From assembly GCA_932294295.1 (NCBI GenBank), contig OW028574.1, positions 26,048,145 through 26,112,144 on the forward strand: a DNA stretch of 64,000 bases, in the 5' to 3' direction. The notes under the pieces are model-generated. The model was not told where the DNA came from, made no database searches, and saw only the letters and a program-made list of their open reading frames with translations. How positions within the stretch are numbered: position 1 is the stretch's first letter; the number at the start of each line of letters is the position of its first letter. Of this stretch, positions 1 through 13,061 are shown one piece after another. The position numbers and the translations under genes were made by a program. This stretch comes from Alitta virens. Taxonomy: Eukaryota > Annelida > Polychaeta > Phyllodocida > Nereididae.

Positions 1-28
1 GTTGACAGCTCAATGTTGACAGCCTAAT

Positions 29-44
29 GTTGTTGACGGTTAAT
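29..44 (+). repeat. CpG-bearing marker monomer (first of about 60)
   Basis: GTTGTTGACGGTTAAT, 16 bp, followed by AC-variant 14-mers (TTTGACAACTTAAT, often TTTCACAACTTAAT). It is the only regular CpG in the array and occurs about once per block, so it is a good ruler. The C of the CG lies at 37, 637, 1516, 3414, 5216, 5976, 6707, 9006, 9590, 10949, 11618, 12885, 13989, 14857, 16211, 17095, 17799, 20162, 21477, 23350, 25181, 26725, 28944, 30328, 31852, 32585, 34622, 36150, 36884, 37565, 38298, and then in the super-repeat copies listed separately. A second context (B block, followed by GACAGC rather than GACAAC) has it at 2532, 2828, 7821, 8137, 10080, 20964, 22834, 24651, 28414, 63701 and 63958. 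Confidence 0.9.
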
Positions 45-1199
45 TTTGACAACTTAATTTTGACAACTTAATGTTGACAGCTTAATGTTGACAGCTTAAT
101 GTTGTTGACAGCTTAATGTTGTTGATAGCTTAATGTTGTTGATAGCTTAATGTTTTTGATAGCTTAATGTTGACTGCTTAATGTTGTTGACAGCTTAATG
201 TTGACAGCTTAATGTTGACAGCTTAATGTTGACAGCTTATTGTTGACAGCTTATTGTTGACAGCTTAATGTTGACAGCTTAATGTTGACAGCCTAATGTT
301 GACAGCCTAAAGTTGACAGCTTAATGTTGACAGCTTAATGTTGACAGCTTAATGTTGACAGCTTATTGTTGACAACTTAATGTTGACAGCTTAATGTTGA
401 CAGCTTAATGTTGACAGCTTAATGTTGACAGCTTAATGTTGTTGATAGCTTAATGTTGTTGATAGCTTAATGTTGACAGCTTAATGTTGTTGACAGCTTA
501 ATGTTGTTAACTGTTAATGTTGTTAACTGTTAATGTTGTTAACTGTTAATGTTGTAAACTGTTAATGTTGCCAGCTTAATGTTTTTGCCAGCTTAATGTT
601 GTTGACAGCTTAATGTTGACAGCCTAATGTTGTTGACGGTTAATTTTGACAACTTAATTTTCACAACTTAATGTTGACAGCTTAATGTTGTTGACAGCTT
701 AATGTTGTTGATAGCTTAATGTTGTTGATAGCTTAATGTTGACAGCTTAATGTTGACAGCTTAATGTTGACAGCTTAATGTTGTTGACAGCTTAATGTTG
801 TTGACAGCTTAATGTTGACAGCTTAATGTTGACAGCTTAATGTTGACAGCTTAATGTTGACAGCTTATTGTTGACAGCTTATTGTTGACAGCTTAATGTT
901 GACAGCTTAATGTTGACAGCCTAATGTTGACAGCCTAAAGTTGACAGCTTAATGTTGACAGCTTAATGTTGACAGCTTAATGTTGACAGCTTATTGTTGA
1001 CAGCTTAATGTTGACAGCTTAATGTTGACAGCTTAATGTTGACAGCTTAATGTTGACAGCTTATTGTTGACAGCTTATTGTTGACAGCTTAATGTTGACA
1101 GCTTAATGTTGACAGCCTAATGTTGACAGCCTAAAGTTGACAGCTTAATGTTGACAGCTTATTGTTGACAGCTTATTGTTGACAGCTTAATGTTGACAG

Positions 1200-3060
1200 C
1201 TTAGTGTTGACAGCCTAATGTTGACAGCCTAATGTTGACAGCTTCATGTTGACAGCTTAATGTTGACAGCTTAATGTTGACAGCTTAATGTTGACAGCCT
1301 ATTGTTGACAGCTTAATGTTGTTAACTGTTAATGTTGTTAACTGTTAATGTTGTTAACTGTTAATGTTGTTAACTGTTAATGTTGTTAACTGTTAATGTT
1401 GTTAACTGTTAATGTTGTTAACTGTTAATGTTGTTAACTGTTAATGTTGCCAGCTTAATGTTGTTGCCAGCTTAATGTTGTTGACAGCTTAATGTTGACA
1501 TCCTAATGTTGTTGACGGTTAATTTTGACAACTTAATTTTGACTACTTAATGTTGACAGCTTAATGTTGACAGCTTAATGTTGTTGACAGCTTAATGTTG
1601 TTGATAGCTTAATGTTGTTGATAGCTTAATGTTGACAGCTTAATGTTGACAGCTTAATGTTGTTGACAGCTTAATGTTGACAGCTTAATGTTGACAGCTT
1701 AATGTTGACAGCTTAATGTTGACAGCTTAATGTTGACAGCTTATTGTTGACAGCTTATTGTTGACAGCTTAATGTTGACAGCTTAATGTTGACAGCTTAA
1801 TGTTGACAGCCTAATGTTGACAGCCTAAAGTTGACAGCTTAATGTTGACAGCTTAATGTTGACAGCTTAATGTTGACAACTTATTGTTGACAGCTTAATG
1901 TTGACAGCTTAATGTTGACAGCTTAATGTTGACAGCTTAATGTTGTTAACTGTTAATGTTGTTAACTGTTAATGTTGTAAACTGTTAATGTTGCCAGCTT
2001 ATTGTTGTTGACAGCTTAATGTTGTTGATAGCTTAATGTTGACAGCTTAATGTTGTAGACAGCCTAATTTTGTTGACAGCTTAATGTTGACAGCTTAATG
2101 TTGACAGCTTAATGTTGACAGCTTAATGTTGACAGCTTAATGTTGACAGCTTAATGTTGACAGCTTAATGTTGTTAACTGTTAATGTTGTTAACTGTTAA
2201 TGTTGTAAACTGCTAATGTTGCCAGCTTATTGTTGTTGACAGCTTAATGTTGTTGATAGCTTAATGTTGACAGATTAATGTTATTGACAGCTTAATTTTG
2301 TTGACAGCTTAATGTTGACAGCTTAATGTTGACAGCTTAATGTTGACAGCTTAATGTTGACAGCCTAATGTTGACAGCTAAATGTTGACAGCTTAATGTT
2401 GACAGCTTAATGTTGACAGCTTAATGTTGACAGCTTTATGTTGACAGCTTAATGTTGACAGCTTAATGTTGACAGCTTAATGTTGACAGCCTAAAGTTGA
2501 CAGCCTAATGTTGACAGCTTAATGTTGTTGACGGTTAATTTTGACAGCTTAATGTTGTTGACAGCTTAATGTTGTTGCCAGCTTAATGTTGTTGACAGCT
2601 TAATGTTGACAGCCTAATATTGTTGACAGTTAATTTTGACAGCTTAATGTTGACAGCTTAATGTTGTTGACAGCTTAATGTTGACAGCTTAATGTTGACT
2701 GCTTAATGTTGACAGCTTAATGTTGACAGCTTAATGTTGACAGCTTAATGTTGACAGCTTAATGTTGACAGCTTAATTTTGACAGCCTAAAGTTGACAGC
2801 CTAATGTTGACAGCTTAATGTTGTTGACGGTTAATTTTGACAGCTTAATGTTGTTGACAGCTTAATGTTGTTGCCAGCTTAATGTTGTTGACAGCTTAAT
2901 GTTGACAGCCTAATATTTTTGACAGTTAATTTTGACAGCTTAATGTTGTTGACAGCTTAATGTTGTTGACAGCTTAATGTTGTTGACAGCTTAATGTTGA
3001 CAGCTTAATGTTGACAGCTTAATGTTGACAGCTTAATGTTGACAGCTTAATGTTGACAGC
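1200..3060 (+). repeat. Segment repeated about 5.2 kb downstream (6.26-8.36 kb)
   Basis: Rare features occur in the same order here and about 5.2-5.3 kb further on: TTAGTG and TTCATG variants (about 1203/1243 and 6268/6300), a 16-mer run (1318 and 6461), a GACATCC marker (CG 1516 and 6707), the rare TAAACTGCTAATG unit (2205 and 7452) and the paired B blocks (CG 2532/2828 and 7821/8137). Offsets grow from about 5.06 to 5.31 kb along the segment, so the two copies have since gained or lost monomers. A long-range duplication is the simplest reading. Confidence 0.7.
1318..1445 (+). repeat. 16-bp monomer run, 8 copies
   Basis: Eight copies of GTTGTTAACTGTTAAT between a GACAGC 14-mer and GCCAGC monomers. 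Each 16-mer holds a HpaI site (GTTAAC) and the 11-bp dyad TTAAC-T-GTTAA. Together with the marker at CG 1516, whose upstream neighbour reads GACATCC, this segment resembles 6.46-6.71 kb. Confidence 0.92.
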
Positions 3061-3080
3061 TTAATGGTGACAGCTTAATG
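2490..3080 (+). repeat. B block, tandem pair with 296-bp period
   Basis: Each copy runs CCTAAAG, CCTAATG, the CpG marker followed by GACAGC, two or three 17-mers including a GCC form, then CCTAATATT with the unusual monomer GTTGACAGTTAAT. The marker CG at 2532 and 2828 and CCTAATAT at 2613 and 2909 both give exactly 296 bp. The second copy reads ATATTTTTGAC where the first reads ATATTGTTGAC. Confidence 0.85.
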
Positions 3081-4572
3081 TTGTTGATAGCTTAATGTTG
3101 TTGATAGCTTAATGTTGACAGCATAATGTTGTTGACAGCTTAATGTTGTTGATAGCTTAATGTTGTTGATAGCTTAATGTTGACAGCTTAATGTTGACAG
3201 CTTAATGTTGTTGACAGCTTAATGTTGACAGCTTAATGTTGACAGCTTAATGTTGACAGCTTAATGTTGACAGCTTAATGTTGTTAACTGTTAATGTTTT
3301 TAACTGTTAATGTTGTTAACTGTTAATGTTGTAAACTGTTAATGTTGCCAGCTTAATGTTTTTGCCAGCTTAATGTTGTTGACAGCTTAATGTTGACAGC
3401 CTAATGTTGTTGACGGTTAATTTTGACAACTTAATTTTCACAACTTAATGTTGACAGCTTAATGTTGACAGCTTAATGTTGTTGACAGCTTAATGTTGTT
3501 GATAGCTTAATGTTGTTGATAGCTTAATGTTGACAGCTTAATGTTGACAGCTTAATGTTGACAGCTTAATGTTGTTGACAGCTTAATGTTGTTGACAGCT
3601 TAATGTTGACAGCTTAATGTTGACAGCTTAATGTTGACAGCTTAATGTTGACAGCTTATTGTTGACAGCTTATTGTTGACAGCTTAATGTTGACAGCTTA
3701 ATGTTGACAGCCTAATGTTGACAGCCTAAAGTTGACAGCTTAATGTTGACAGCTTAATGTTGACAGCTTAATGTTGACAGCTTATTGTTGACAGCTTAAT
3801 GTTGACAGCTTAATGTTGACAGCTTAATGTTGACAGCTTAATGTTGTTAACTGTTAATGTTGTTAACTGTTAATGTTGTAAACTGTTAAAGTTGCCAGCT
3901 TATTGTTGTTGACAGCTTAATGTTGTTGATAGCTTAATGTTGACAGCTTAATGTTGTTGACAGCCTAATTTTGTTGACAGCTTAATGTTGACAGCCTAAT
4001 GTTGACAGCCTAAGGTTGACAGCTTAAAGTTGACAGCTTAATGTTGACAGCTTAATGTTGACAGCTTAATGTTGACACCTTATTGTTGACAGATTAATGT
4101 TGACAGCTTAATGTAGACAGCTTAATGTTGACAGCCTAATGTTGACAGCTTAATGTTGACAGCTTAATGTTGACAGCTTAATGTTGACAGCTTAATGTTG
4201 ACAGCTTAATGGTGACAGCTTAATGTTGTTGATAGCTTTATGTTGTTGATAGCTTAATGTTGACAGCATAATGTTGTTGACAGCTTAATGTTGTTGATAG
4301 CTTAATGTTGTTGATAGCTTAATGTTGACAGCTTAATGTTGACAGCTTAATGTTGTTGACAGCTTAATGTTGACAGCTTAATGTTGACAGCTTAATGTTG
4401 ACAGCTTAATGTTGACAGCTTAAGGTTGACAGCTTATTGTTGACAGCTTATTGTTGACAGCTTAATGTTGACAGCTTAGTGTTGACAGCCTAATGTTGAC
4501 AGCCTAATGTTGACAGCTTAATGTTGACAGCTTAATGTTGACAGCTTAATGTTGACAGCTTAATGTTGACAG
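3080..4572 (+). repeat. Mixed satellite segment
   Basis: Ordinary 14-mers with 17-mer pairs (GATAGC) and one A-type marker (CG 3414), preceded by a short 16-mer run. Recurring rare variants are TTAATGGTGAC near 3065 and 4211, each followed by GATAGC 17-mers and ACAGCATAATG. The same cassette recurs near 4803, 5549, 8360 and 10303. No non-satellite sequence is visible. Confidence 0.85.
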
Positions 4573-6040
4573 CCTATTGTTGACAGCTTAATGTTGTTGA
4601 AAGCTTAATGTTGACAGCTTAATGTTGACAGCTTAATGTTGACAGCTTAATGTTGACAGCCTAATATTGTTGACAGTTAATTTTGACAGCTTAATGTTGT
4701 TGACAGCTTAATGTTGTTGACAGCTTAATGTTGTTGACAGCTTAATGTTGTTGACAGCTTAATGTTGACAGCTTAATGTTGACAGCTTAATGTTGACAGC
4801 TTAATGGTGACAGCTTAATGTTGTTGATAGCTTAATGTTGTTGATAGCTTAATGTTGACAGCATAATGTTGTTGACAGCTTAATGTTGTTGATAGCTTAA
4901 TGTTGTTGATAGCTTAATGTTGACAGCTTAATGTTGACAGCTTAATGTTGTTGACAGCTTAATGTTGACAGCTTAATGTTGACAGCTTAATGTTGACAGC
5001 TTAATGTTGACAGCTTAATGTTGACAGCTTAATGTTGACAGCTTAATGTTGTTAACTGTTAATGTTGTTAACTGTTAATGTTGTTAACTGTTAATGTTGT
5101 TAACTGTTAATGTTGCCAGCTTAATGTTGTTGCCAGCTTAATGTTGTTGCCAGCTTAATGTTGTTGCCAGCTTAATGTTGTTGACAGCTTAATGTTGACA
5201 GCCTAATGTTGTTGACGGTTAATTTTGACAACTTAATTTTGACAACTTAATGTTGACAGCTTAATGTTGACAGCTTAATGTTGACAGCTTAATGTTGACA
5301 GCCTATTGTTGACAGCTTAATGTTGTTGAAAGCTTAATGTTGACAGCTTAATGTTGACAGCTTAATGTTGACAGCCTTATATTGTTGACAGTTAATTTTG
5401 ACAGCTTAATGTTGTTGACAGCTTAATGTTGTTGACAGCTTAATGTTGTTGACAGCTTAATGTTGTTGACAGCTTAATGTTGTTGACAGCTTAATGTTGA
5501 CAGCTTAATGTTGACAGCTTAATGTTGACAGCTTAATGTTGACAGCTTAATGGTGACAGCTTGATGTTGTTGATAGCTTAATGTTGTTGATAGCTTAATG
5601 TTGACAGCATAATGTTGTTGACAGCTTAATGTTGTTGATAGCTTAATGTTGTTGATAGCTTAATGTTGACAGCTTAATGTTGACAGCTTAATGTTGTTGA
5701 CAGCTTAATGTTGACAGCTTAATGTTGACAGCTTAATGTTGACAGCTTAATGTTGACAGCTTAATGTTGACAGCTTAATGTTGACAGCTTAATGTTGACA
5801 GCTTAATGTTGTTAACTGTTAATGTTGTTAACTGTTAATGTTGTTAACTGTTAATGTTGTAACCTGTTAATGTTGCCAGCTTAATGTTGTTGCCAGCTTA
5901 ATGTTGTTGCCAGCTTAATGTTGTTGCCAGCTTAATGTTGTTGACAGCTTAATGTTGACAGCCTAATGTTGTTGACGGTTAATTTTGACAACTTAATTTT
6001 GACAACTTAATGTTGACAGCTTAATGTTGACAGCTTAATG
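4573..6040 (+). repeat. Tandem duplication of about 0.73-0.76 kb
   Basis: The first copy starts at CCTATTG (4573) and the second at the same string (5302), a distance of 729 bp. Further in, the TTAATGGTGAC marker gives 746 bp (4806 to 5552) and the CpG marker 760 bp (5216 to 5976). The increase of 17 is explained by five instead of four consecutive 17-mers GTTGTTGACAGC in the second copy. The next increase is 14, one 14-mer. The second copy also carries CCTTATATT in place of CCTAATATT. Confidence 0.85.
5126..5193 (+). repeat. Reference run of the 17-bp monomer
   Basis: Three copies of GTTGTTGCCAGCTTAAT followed by one GTTGTTGACAGCTTAAT, all 17 bp. The 17-mer is the 14-mer with GTT duplicated at its left end. 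GCC forms lie immediately downstream of most 16-mer runs and upstream of the CpG marker monomer. GACAGC and GATAGC forms follow the marker. In the 36-62-kb region a GTTGTTACCAGC variant replaces the second GCC copy in part of the blocks. Confidence 0.92.
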
Positions 6041-6460
6041 TTGACAGCATAATGTTGTTGACAGCTTAATGTTGTTGATAGCTTAATGTTGTTGATAGCT
6101 TAATGTTGACAGCTTAATGTTGACAGCTTAATGTTGTTGACAGCTTAATGTTGACAGCTTAATGTTGACAGCTTAATGTTGACAGCTTAATGTTGACAGC
6201 TTAATGTTGACAGCTTATTGTTGACAGCTTATTGTTGACAGCTTAATGTTGACAGCTTAGTGTTGACAGCCTAATGTTGACAGCCTAATGTTGACAGCTT
6301 CATGTTGACAGCTTAATGTTGACAGCTTAATGTTGACAGCTTAATGTTGACAGCCTATTGTTGACAGCTTAATGTTGTTGAAAGCTTAATGTTGACAGCT
6401 TAATGTTGACACCTTAATGTTGACAGCTTAATGTTGACAGCTTAATGTTGACAGCTTAAT

Positions 6461-6636
6461 GTTGTTAACTGTTAATGTTGTTAACTGTTAATGTTGTTAA
6501 CTGTTAGTGTTGTTAACTGTTAATGTTGTTAACTGTTAATGTTGTTAACTGTTAATGTTGTTAACTGTTAATGTTGTTAACTGTTAATGTTGTTAACTGT
6601 TAATGTTGTTAACTGTTAATGTTGTTAACTGTTAAT
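6461..6636 (+). repeat. 16-bp monomer run, 11 copies
   Basis: Eleven 16-mers, one with TTAGTG in place of TTAATG near 6507. It is followed by a GCC 17-mer pair and a GACATCC marker (CG 6707), the same context as the eight-copy run at 1318. Confidence 0.9.
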
Positions 6637-7778
6637 GTTGCCAGCTTAATGTTGTTGCCAGCTTAATGTTGTTGACAGCTTAATGTTGACATCCTAATGT
6701 TGTTGACGGTTAATTTTGACAACTTAATTTTGACAACTTAATGTTGACAGCTTAATGTTGACAGCTTAATGTTGTTGACAGCTTAATGTTGTTGATAGCT
6801 TAATGTTGTTGATAGCTTAATGTTGACAGCTTAATGTTGACAGCTTAATGTTGTTGACAGCTTAATGTTGACAGCTTAATGTTGACAGCTTAATGTTGAC
6901 AGCTTAATGTTGACAGCTTATTGTTGACAGCTTATTGTTGACAGCTTAATGTTGACAGCCTAATGTTGACAGCCTAAACTTGACAGCTTAATGTTGACAG
7001 CTTAATGTTGACAGCTTATTGTTGACAGCTTAATGTTGACAGCTTAATGTTGACAGCCTAATGTTGACAGGCTAATGTTGACAGCTTAATGTTGACAGCT
7101 TAATGTTGACAGCTTAATGTTGACAGCTTAATGTTGACAGCTTAATGTTGACAGCTTAATGTTGACAGCTTAATGTTGTTAACTGTTAATGTTGTTAACT
7201 GTTAATGTTGTAAACTGTTAATGTTGCCAGCTTATTGTTGTTGACAGCTTAATGTTGTTGATAGCTTAATGTTGACAGCTTAATGTTGTTGACAGCCTAA
7301 TTTTGTTGACAGCTTAATGTTGACAGCTTAATGTTGACAGCTTAATGTTGACAGCTTAATGTTGACAGCTTAATGTTGACAGCTTAATGTTGACAGCTTA
7401 ATGTTGACAGCTTAATGTTGTTAACTGTTAATGTTGTTAACTGTTAATGTTGTAAACTGCTAATGTTGCCAGCTTATTGTTGTTGACAGCTTAATGTTGT
7501 TGATAGCTTAATGTTGACAGCTTAATGTTGTTGACAGCTTAATTTTGTTGACAGCTTAATGTTGACAGCTTAATGTTGACAGCTTAATGTTGACAGCTTA
7601 ATGTTGACAGCTTAATGTTGACAGCTTAATGTTGACAGCTTAATGTTGACAGCCTAATGTTGACAGCTAAATGTTGACAGCTTAATGTTGACAGCTTAAT
7701 GTTGACAGCTTAATGTTGACAGCTTTATGTTGACAGCTTAATGTTGACAGATTAATGTTGACAGCTTAATGTTGACAG

Positions 7779-8400
7779 CCTAAAGTTGACAGCCTAATGT
7801 TGACAGCTTAATGTTGTTGACGGTTAATTTTGACAGCTTATTGTTGTTGACAGCTTAATGTTGTTGCCAGCTTAATGTTGTTGACAGCTTAATGTTGACA
7901 GCCTAATATTGTTGACAGTTAATTTTGACAGCTTAATGTTGTTGACAGCTTAATGTTGTTGACAGCTTAATGTTGTTGACAGCTTAATGTTGACAGCTTA
8001 ATGTTGACTGCTTAATGTTCACAGCTTAATGTTGACAGCTTAATGTTGACAGCTTAATGTTGACAGCTTAATGTTGACAGCTTAATGTTGACAGCCTAAA
8101 GTTGACAGCCTAATGTTGACAGCTTAATGTTGTTGACGGTTAATTTTGACACCTTAATTTTGTTGACAGCTTAATGTTGTTGCCAGCTTAATGTTGTTGA
8201 CAGCTTAATGTTGACAGCCTAATATTGTTGACAGTTAATTTTGACAGCTTAATGTTGTTGACAGCTTAATGTTGTTGACAGCTTAATGTTGTTGACAGCT
8301 TAATGTTGACAGCTTAATGTTGACAGCTTAATGTTGACAGCTTAATGTTGACTGCTTAATGGTGACAGCTTAATGTTGTTGATAGCTTAATGTTGTTGAT
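7779..8400 (+). repeat. B block, tandem pair with 316-bp period
   Basis: Same order of variants as the pair at 2.5-3.0 kb. The CpG marker (7821 to 8137) and CCTAATAT (7902 to 8218) both give 316 bp. The second marker is followed by the private form TTTTGACACCTTAATTTTG, which lost one 14-mer's GACAGC context. Confidence 0.8.
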
Positions 8401-11400
8401 AGCTTAATGTTGACAGCATAATGTTGTTGACAGCTTAATGTTGTTGATAGCTTAATGTTGTTGATAGCTTAATGTTGACAGCTTAATGTTGACAGCTTAA
8501 TGTTGTTGGCAGCTTAATGTTGACAGCTTAATGTTGACAGCTTAATGTTGACAGCTTAAGGTTGACAGCTTAATGTTGACAGCTTATTTTTGACAGCTTA
8601 TTGTTGACAGCTTAATGTTGACAGCTTAGTGTTGACAGCCTAATGTTGACAGCCTAATGTTGACAGCCTAATGTTGACAGCTTAATGTTGACAGCTTAAT
8701 GTTGACAGCTTAATGTTGACAGCCTATTGTTGACAGCTTAATGTTGTTGAAAGCTTAATGTTGAAAGCTTAATGTTGACAGCTTAATGTTGACAGCTTAA
8801 TGTTGACAGCTTAATGTTGACAGCTTAATGTTGACAGCTTAATGTTGACAGCTTAATGTTGACAGCTTAATGTTGTTAACTGTTAATGTTGTTAACTGTT
8901 AATGTTGTTAACTGGTAATGTTGTAAACTGTTAATGTTGCCAGCTTAATGTTTTTGCCAGCTTAATGTTGTTGACAGCTTAATGTTGACAGCCTAATGTT
9001 GTTGACGGTTAATTTTGACAACTTAATTTTGACAACTTAATGTTGACAGCTTAATGTTGACAGCTTAATGTTGTTGACAGCTTAATGTTGTTGATAGCTT
9101 AATGTTGTTGATAGCTTAATGTTGACAGCTTAATGTTGACAGCTTAATGTTGTTGACAGCTTAATGTTGACAGCTAAATGTTGACAGCTTAATGTTGACA
9201 GCTTAATGTTGACAGCTTAATGTTGACAGCTTATTGTTGACAGCTTATTGTTGACAGCTTAATGTTGACAGCTTAGTGTTGACAGCCTATTGTTGACAGC
9301 CTAATGTTGACAGCTTAATGTTGACAGCTTAATGTTGACAGCTTAATGTTGACAGCTTAATGTTGACAGCTTAATGTTGTTAACTGTTAATGTTGTTAAC
9401 TGTTAATGTTGTTAACTGTTAATGTTGTTAACTGTTAATGTTGTTAACTGTTAATGTTGTTAACTGTTAATGTTGTTAACTGTTAATGTTGTTAACTGTT
9501 AATGTTGTTAACTGTTAATGTTGCCAGCTTAATTTTGTTGCCAGCTTAATGTTGTTGACAGCTTAATGTTGACAGCCTAATGTTGTTGACGGTTAATTTT
9601 GACAACTTAATTTTGACAACTTAATGTTGACAGCTTAATGTTGTTGACAGCTTAATGTTGTTGATAGCTTAATGTTGTTGATTGTTTAATGTTGACAGCT
9701 TAATGTTGACAGCTTAATGTTGACAGCTTAATGTTGTTGACAGCTTAATGTTGACAGCTTAATGTTGACAGCTTAATGTTGACAGCTTAATGTTGACAGC
9801 TTATTGTTGACAGCTTAATGTTGACAGCTTAATGTTGACAGCCTAATGTTGACAGCCTAAAGTTGACAGCTTAATGTTGACAGCTTAATGTTCACAGCTT
9901 AATGTTGACAGCTTATTGTTGACAGCTTAATGTTGACAGCTTAATGTTGACTGCTTAATGTTGACAGCTTAATGTTGACAGCTTAATGTTGACAGCTTAA
10001 TGTTGACAGCTTAATGTTGACAGCTTAATGTTGACAGCCTAAAGTTGACAGCCTAATGTTGACAGCTTAATGTTGTTGACGGTTAATTTTGACAGCTTAA
10101 TGTTGTTGACAGCTTAATGTTGTTGCCAGCTTAATGTTGTTGACAGCTTAATGTTGACAGCCAAATATTGTTGACAGTTAATTTTGACAGCTTAATGTTG
10201 TTGACAGCTTAATGTTGTTGACAGCTTAATGTTGTTGACAGCTTAATGTTGACAGATTAATGTTGACAGCTTAATGTTGACAGCTTAATGTTGACAGCTT
10301 AATGGTGACAGCTTAATGTTGTTGATAGCTTAATGTTGTTGATAGCTTAATGTTGACAGCATAATGTTGTTGACAGCTTAATGTTGTTGATAGCTTAATG
10401 TTGTTGATAGCTTAATGTTGACAGCTTAATGTTGACAGCTTAATGTTGTTGGCAGCTTAATGTTGACAGCTTAATGTTGACAGCTTAATGTTGATAGCTT
10501 AATGTTGACAGCTTAATGTTGACAGCTTATTGTTGACAGCTTATTGTTGACAGCTTAATGTTGACAGCTTAGTGTTGACAGCCTAATGTTGACAGCCTAA
10601 TGTTGACAGCCTAATGTTGACAGCTTAATGTTGACAGCTTAATGTTGACAGCTTAATGTTGACAGCCTATTGTTGACAGCTTAATGTTGTTGAAAGCTTA
10701 ATGTTGAAAGCTTAATGTTGAAAGCTTAATGTTGACAGCTTAATGTTGACAGCTTAATGTTGACAGCTTAATGTTGACAGCTTAATGTTGACAGCTTAAT
10801 GTTGACAGCTTAATGTTGTTAACTGTTAATGTTGTTAACTGTTAATGTTGTTAACTGTTAATGTTGTAAACTGTTAATGTTGCCAGCTTAATGTTTTTGC
10901 CTGCTTAATGTTGTTGACAGCTTAATGTTGACAGCCTAATGTTGTTGACGGTTAATTTTGACAACTTAATTTTCACAACTTAATGTTGACAGCTTAATGT
11001 TGACAGCTTAATGTTGTTGACAGCTTAATGTTGTTGATAGCTTAATGTTGTTGATAGCTTAATGTTGACAGCTTAATGTTGACAGCTTAATGTTGTTGAC
11101 AGCTTAATGTTGACAGCTTAATGTTGACAGCTTAATGTTGACAGCTTAATGTTGACAGCTTATTGTTGACAGCTTATTGTTGACAGCTTAATGTTGACAG
11201 CTTAGTGTTGACAGCCTATTGTTGACAGCCTAATGTTGACAGCTTAATGTTGACAGCTTAATGTTGACAGCTTATTGTTGACAGACTATTGTTGACAGCT
11301 TAATGTTGTTAAAAGCTTAATGTTGAAAGCTTAATGTTGACAGCTTAATGTTGACAGCTTAATGTTGACAGCTTAATGTTGACAGCTTAATGTTGACAGC

Positions 11401-12020
11401 TTAATGTTGACAGCTTAATGTTGTTAACTGTTAATGTTGTTAACTGTTAATGTTGTTAACTGTTAATGTTGTTAACTGTTAATGTTGTTAACTGTTAATG
11501 TTGTTAACTGTTGATGTTGTTAACTGTTAATGTTGTTAACTGTTAATGTTGCCAGCTTAATGTTGTTGCCAGCTTAATGTTGTTGACAGCTTAATGTTGA
11601 CAGCCTAATGTTGTTGACGGTTAATTTTGACAACTTAATTTTGACAACTTAATGTTGACAGCTTAATGTTGACAGCTTAATGTTGTTGACAGCTTAATGT
11701 TGTTGATAGCTTAATGTTGTTGATTGTTTAATGTTGACAGCTTAATGTTGACAGCTTAATGTTGACAGCTTAATGTTGTTGACAGCTTAATGTTGACAGC
11801 TTAATGTTGACAGCTTAATGTTGACAGCTTAATGTTGACAGCTTATTGTTGACAGCTTAATGTTGACAGCTTAATGTTGACAGCCTAATGTTGACAGCCT
11901 AAAGTTGACAGCTTAATGTTGACAGCTTAATGTTGACAGCTTAATGTTGACAGCTTATTGTTAACAGCTTAATGTTGACAGCTTAATGTTGACAGCTTAA
12001 TGTTGTTAACTGTTAATGTT
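8100..12020 (+). repeat. Tandem duplication with 1,943-bp unit
   Basis: Three independent markers give exactly 1,943 bp: the B-block CpG (8137 to 10080), the unusual GTTGTTGGCAGC (8508 to 10451) and the A-type CpG (9006 to 10949). Further right the offset rises to 2,028 at the next CpG (9590 to 11618) and 2,042 at the unique GATTGTTTAATG unit (9681 to 11723), so the second copy gained monomers. The 16-mer runs inside are nine copies at 9376-9519 and eight at 11420-11547. Confidence 0.85.
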
Positions 12021-12179
12021 GTAAACTGTTAGTGTTGCCAGCTTATTGTTGTTGACAGCTGAATGTCGTTGATAGCTTAATGTTGACAGCTTAATGTTGT
12101 TGACAGCCTAATTTTGTTGACAGCTTAATGTTGACAGCTTAATGTTGACAGCTTAATGTTGACAGCTTAATGTTGACAG

Positions 12180-12830
12180 CCTATTGTTGACAGCTTAATG
12201 TTGTTGAAAGCTTAATGTTGAAAGCTTAATGTTGACAGCTTAATGTTGACAGCTTAATGTTGACAGCTTAATGTTGACAGCTTAATGTTGACAGCTTAAT
12301 GTTGACAGCTTAATGTTGACAGCCTATTGTTGACAGCTTAATGTTGTTGAAAGCTTAATGTTGAAAGCTTAATGTTGAAAGCTTAATGTTGACAGCTTAA
12401 TGTTGACAGCTTAATGTTGACAGCTTAATGTTGACAGCTTAATGTTGACAGCTTAATGTTGACAGCTTAATGTTGTTAACTGTTAATGTTGTTAACTGTT
12501 AATGTTGTTAACTGTTAATGTTGTTAACTGTTAATGTTGACAGCTTAATGTTGACAGCTTAATGTTGACAGCTTAATGTTGACAGCTTAATGTTGACAGC
12601 TTAATGTTGACAGCCTATTGTTGACAGCTTAATGTTGTTGAAAGCTTAATGTTGAAAGCTTAATGTTGACAGCTTAATGTTGACAGCTTAATGTTGACAG
12701 CTCAATGTTGACAGCTTAATGTTGACAGCTTAATGTTGTTAACTGTTAATGTTGTTAACTGTTAATGTTGTTAACTGTTAATGTTGTTAACTGTTAATGT
12801 TGTTAACTGTTAATGTTGCCAGCTTAATGT
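12180..12830 (+). repeat. Local amplification of the CCTATTG / GAAAGC cassette
   Basis: CCTATTG followed by a GTTGTTGAAAGC 17-mer, one or two GAAAGC 14-mers and a row of plain 14-mers occurs at 12180, 12323 and 12614. The first step is 143 bp; the second, 291 bp, includes a four-copy 16-mer run near 12474-12537. In other blocks this cassette occurs once, just before the 16-mer run, so it has multiplied locally here. Confidence 0.75.
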
Positions 12831-13061
12831 TTTTGCCAGCTTAATGTTGTTGACAGCTTAATGTTGACAGCCTAATGTTGTTGACGGTTAATTTTGACAA
12901 CTTAATTTTCACAACTGAATGTTGACAGCTTAATGTTGACAGCTTAATGTTGTTGACAGCTTAATGTTGTTGATAGCTTAATGTTGTTGATAGCCTAATG
13001 TTGACAGCTTAATGTTGACAGCTTAATGTTGACAGCTTAATGTTGTTGACAGCTTAATGTT

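Noticed and set aside
1318..1445. HNF1-type homeodomain site in GTTAAT
   Set aside because: The HNF1 dyad is GTTAAT facing ATTAAC with a one-base gap; the 16-mer has the arms in the opposite order (TTAAC-T-GTTAA).
1318..1445. Integron attC core site in GTTAACT
   Set aside because: The core GTTRRRY requires a purine at the sixth base, where the monomer has C, and there are no cassettes.
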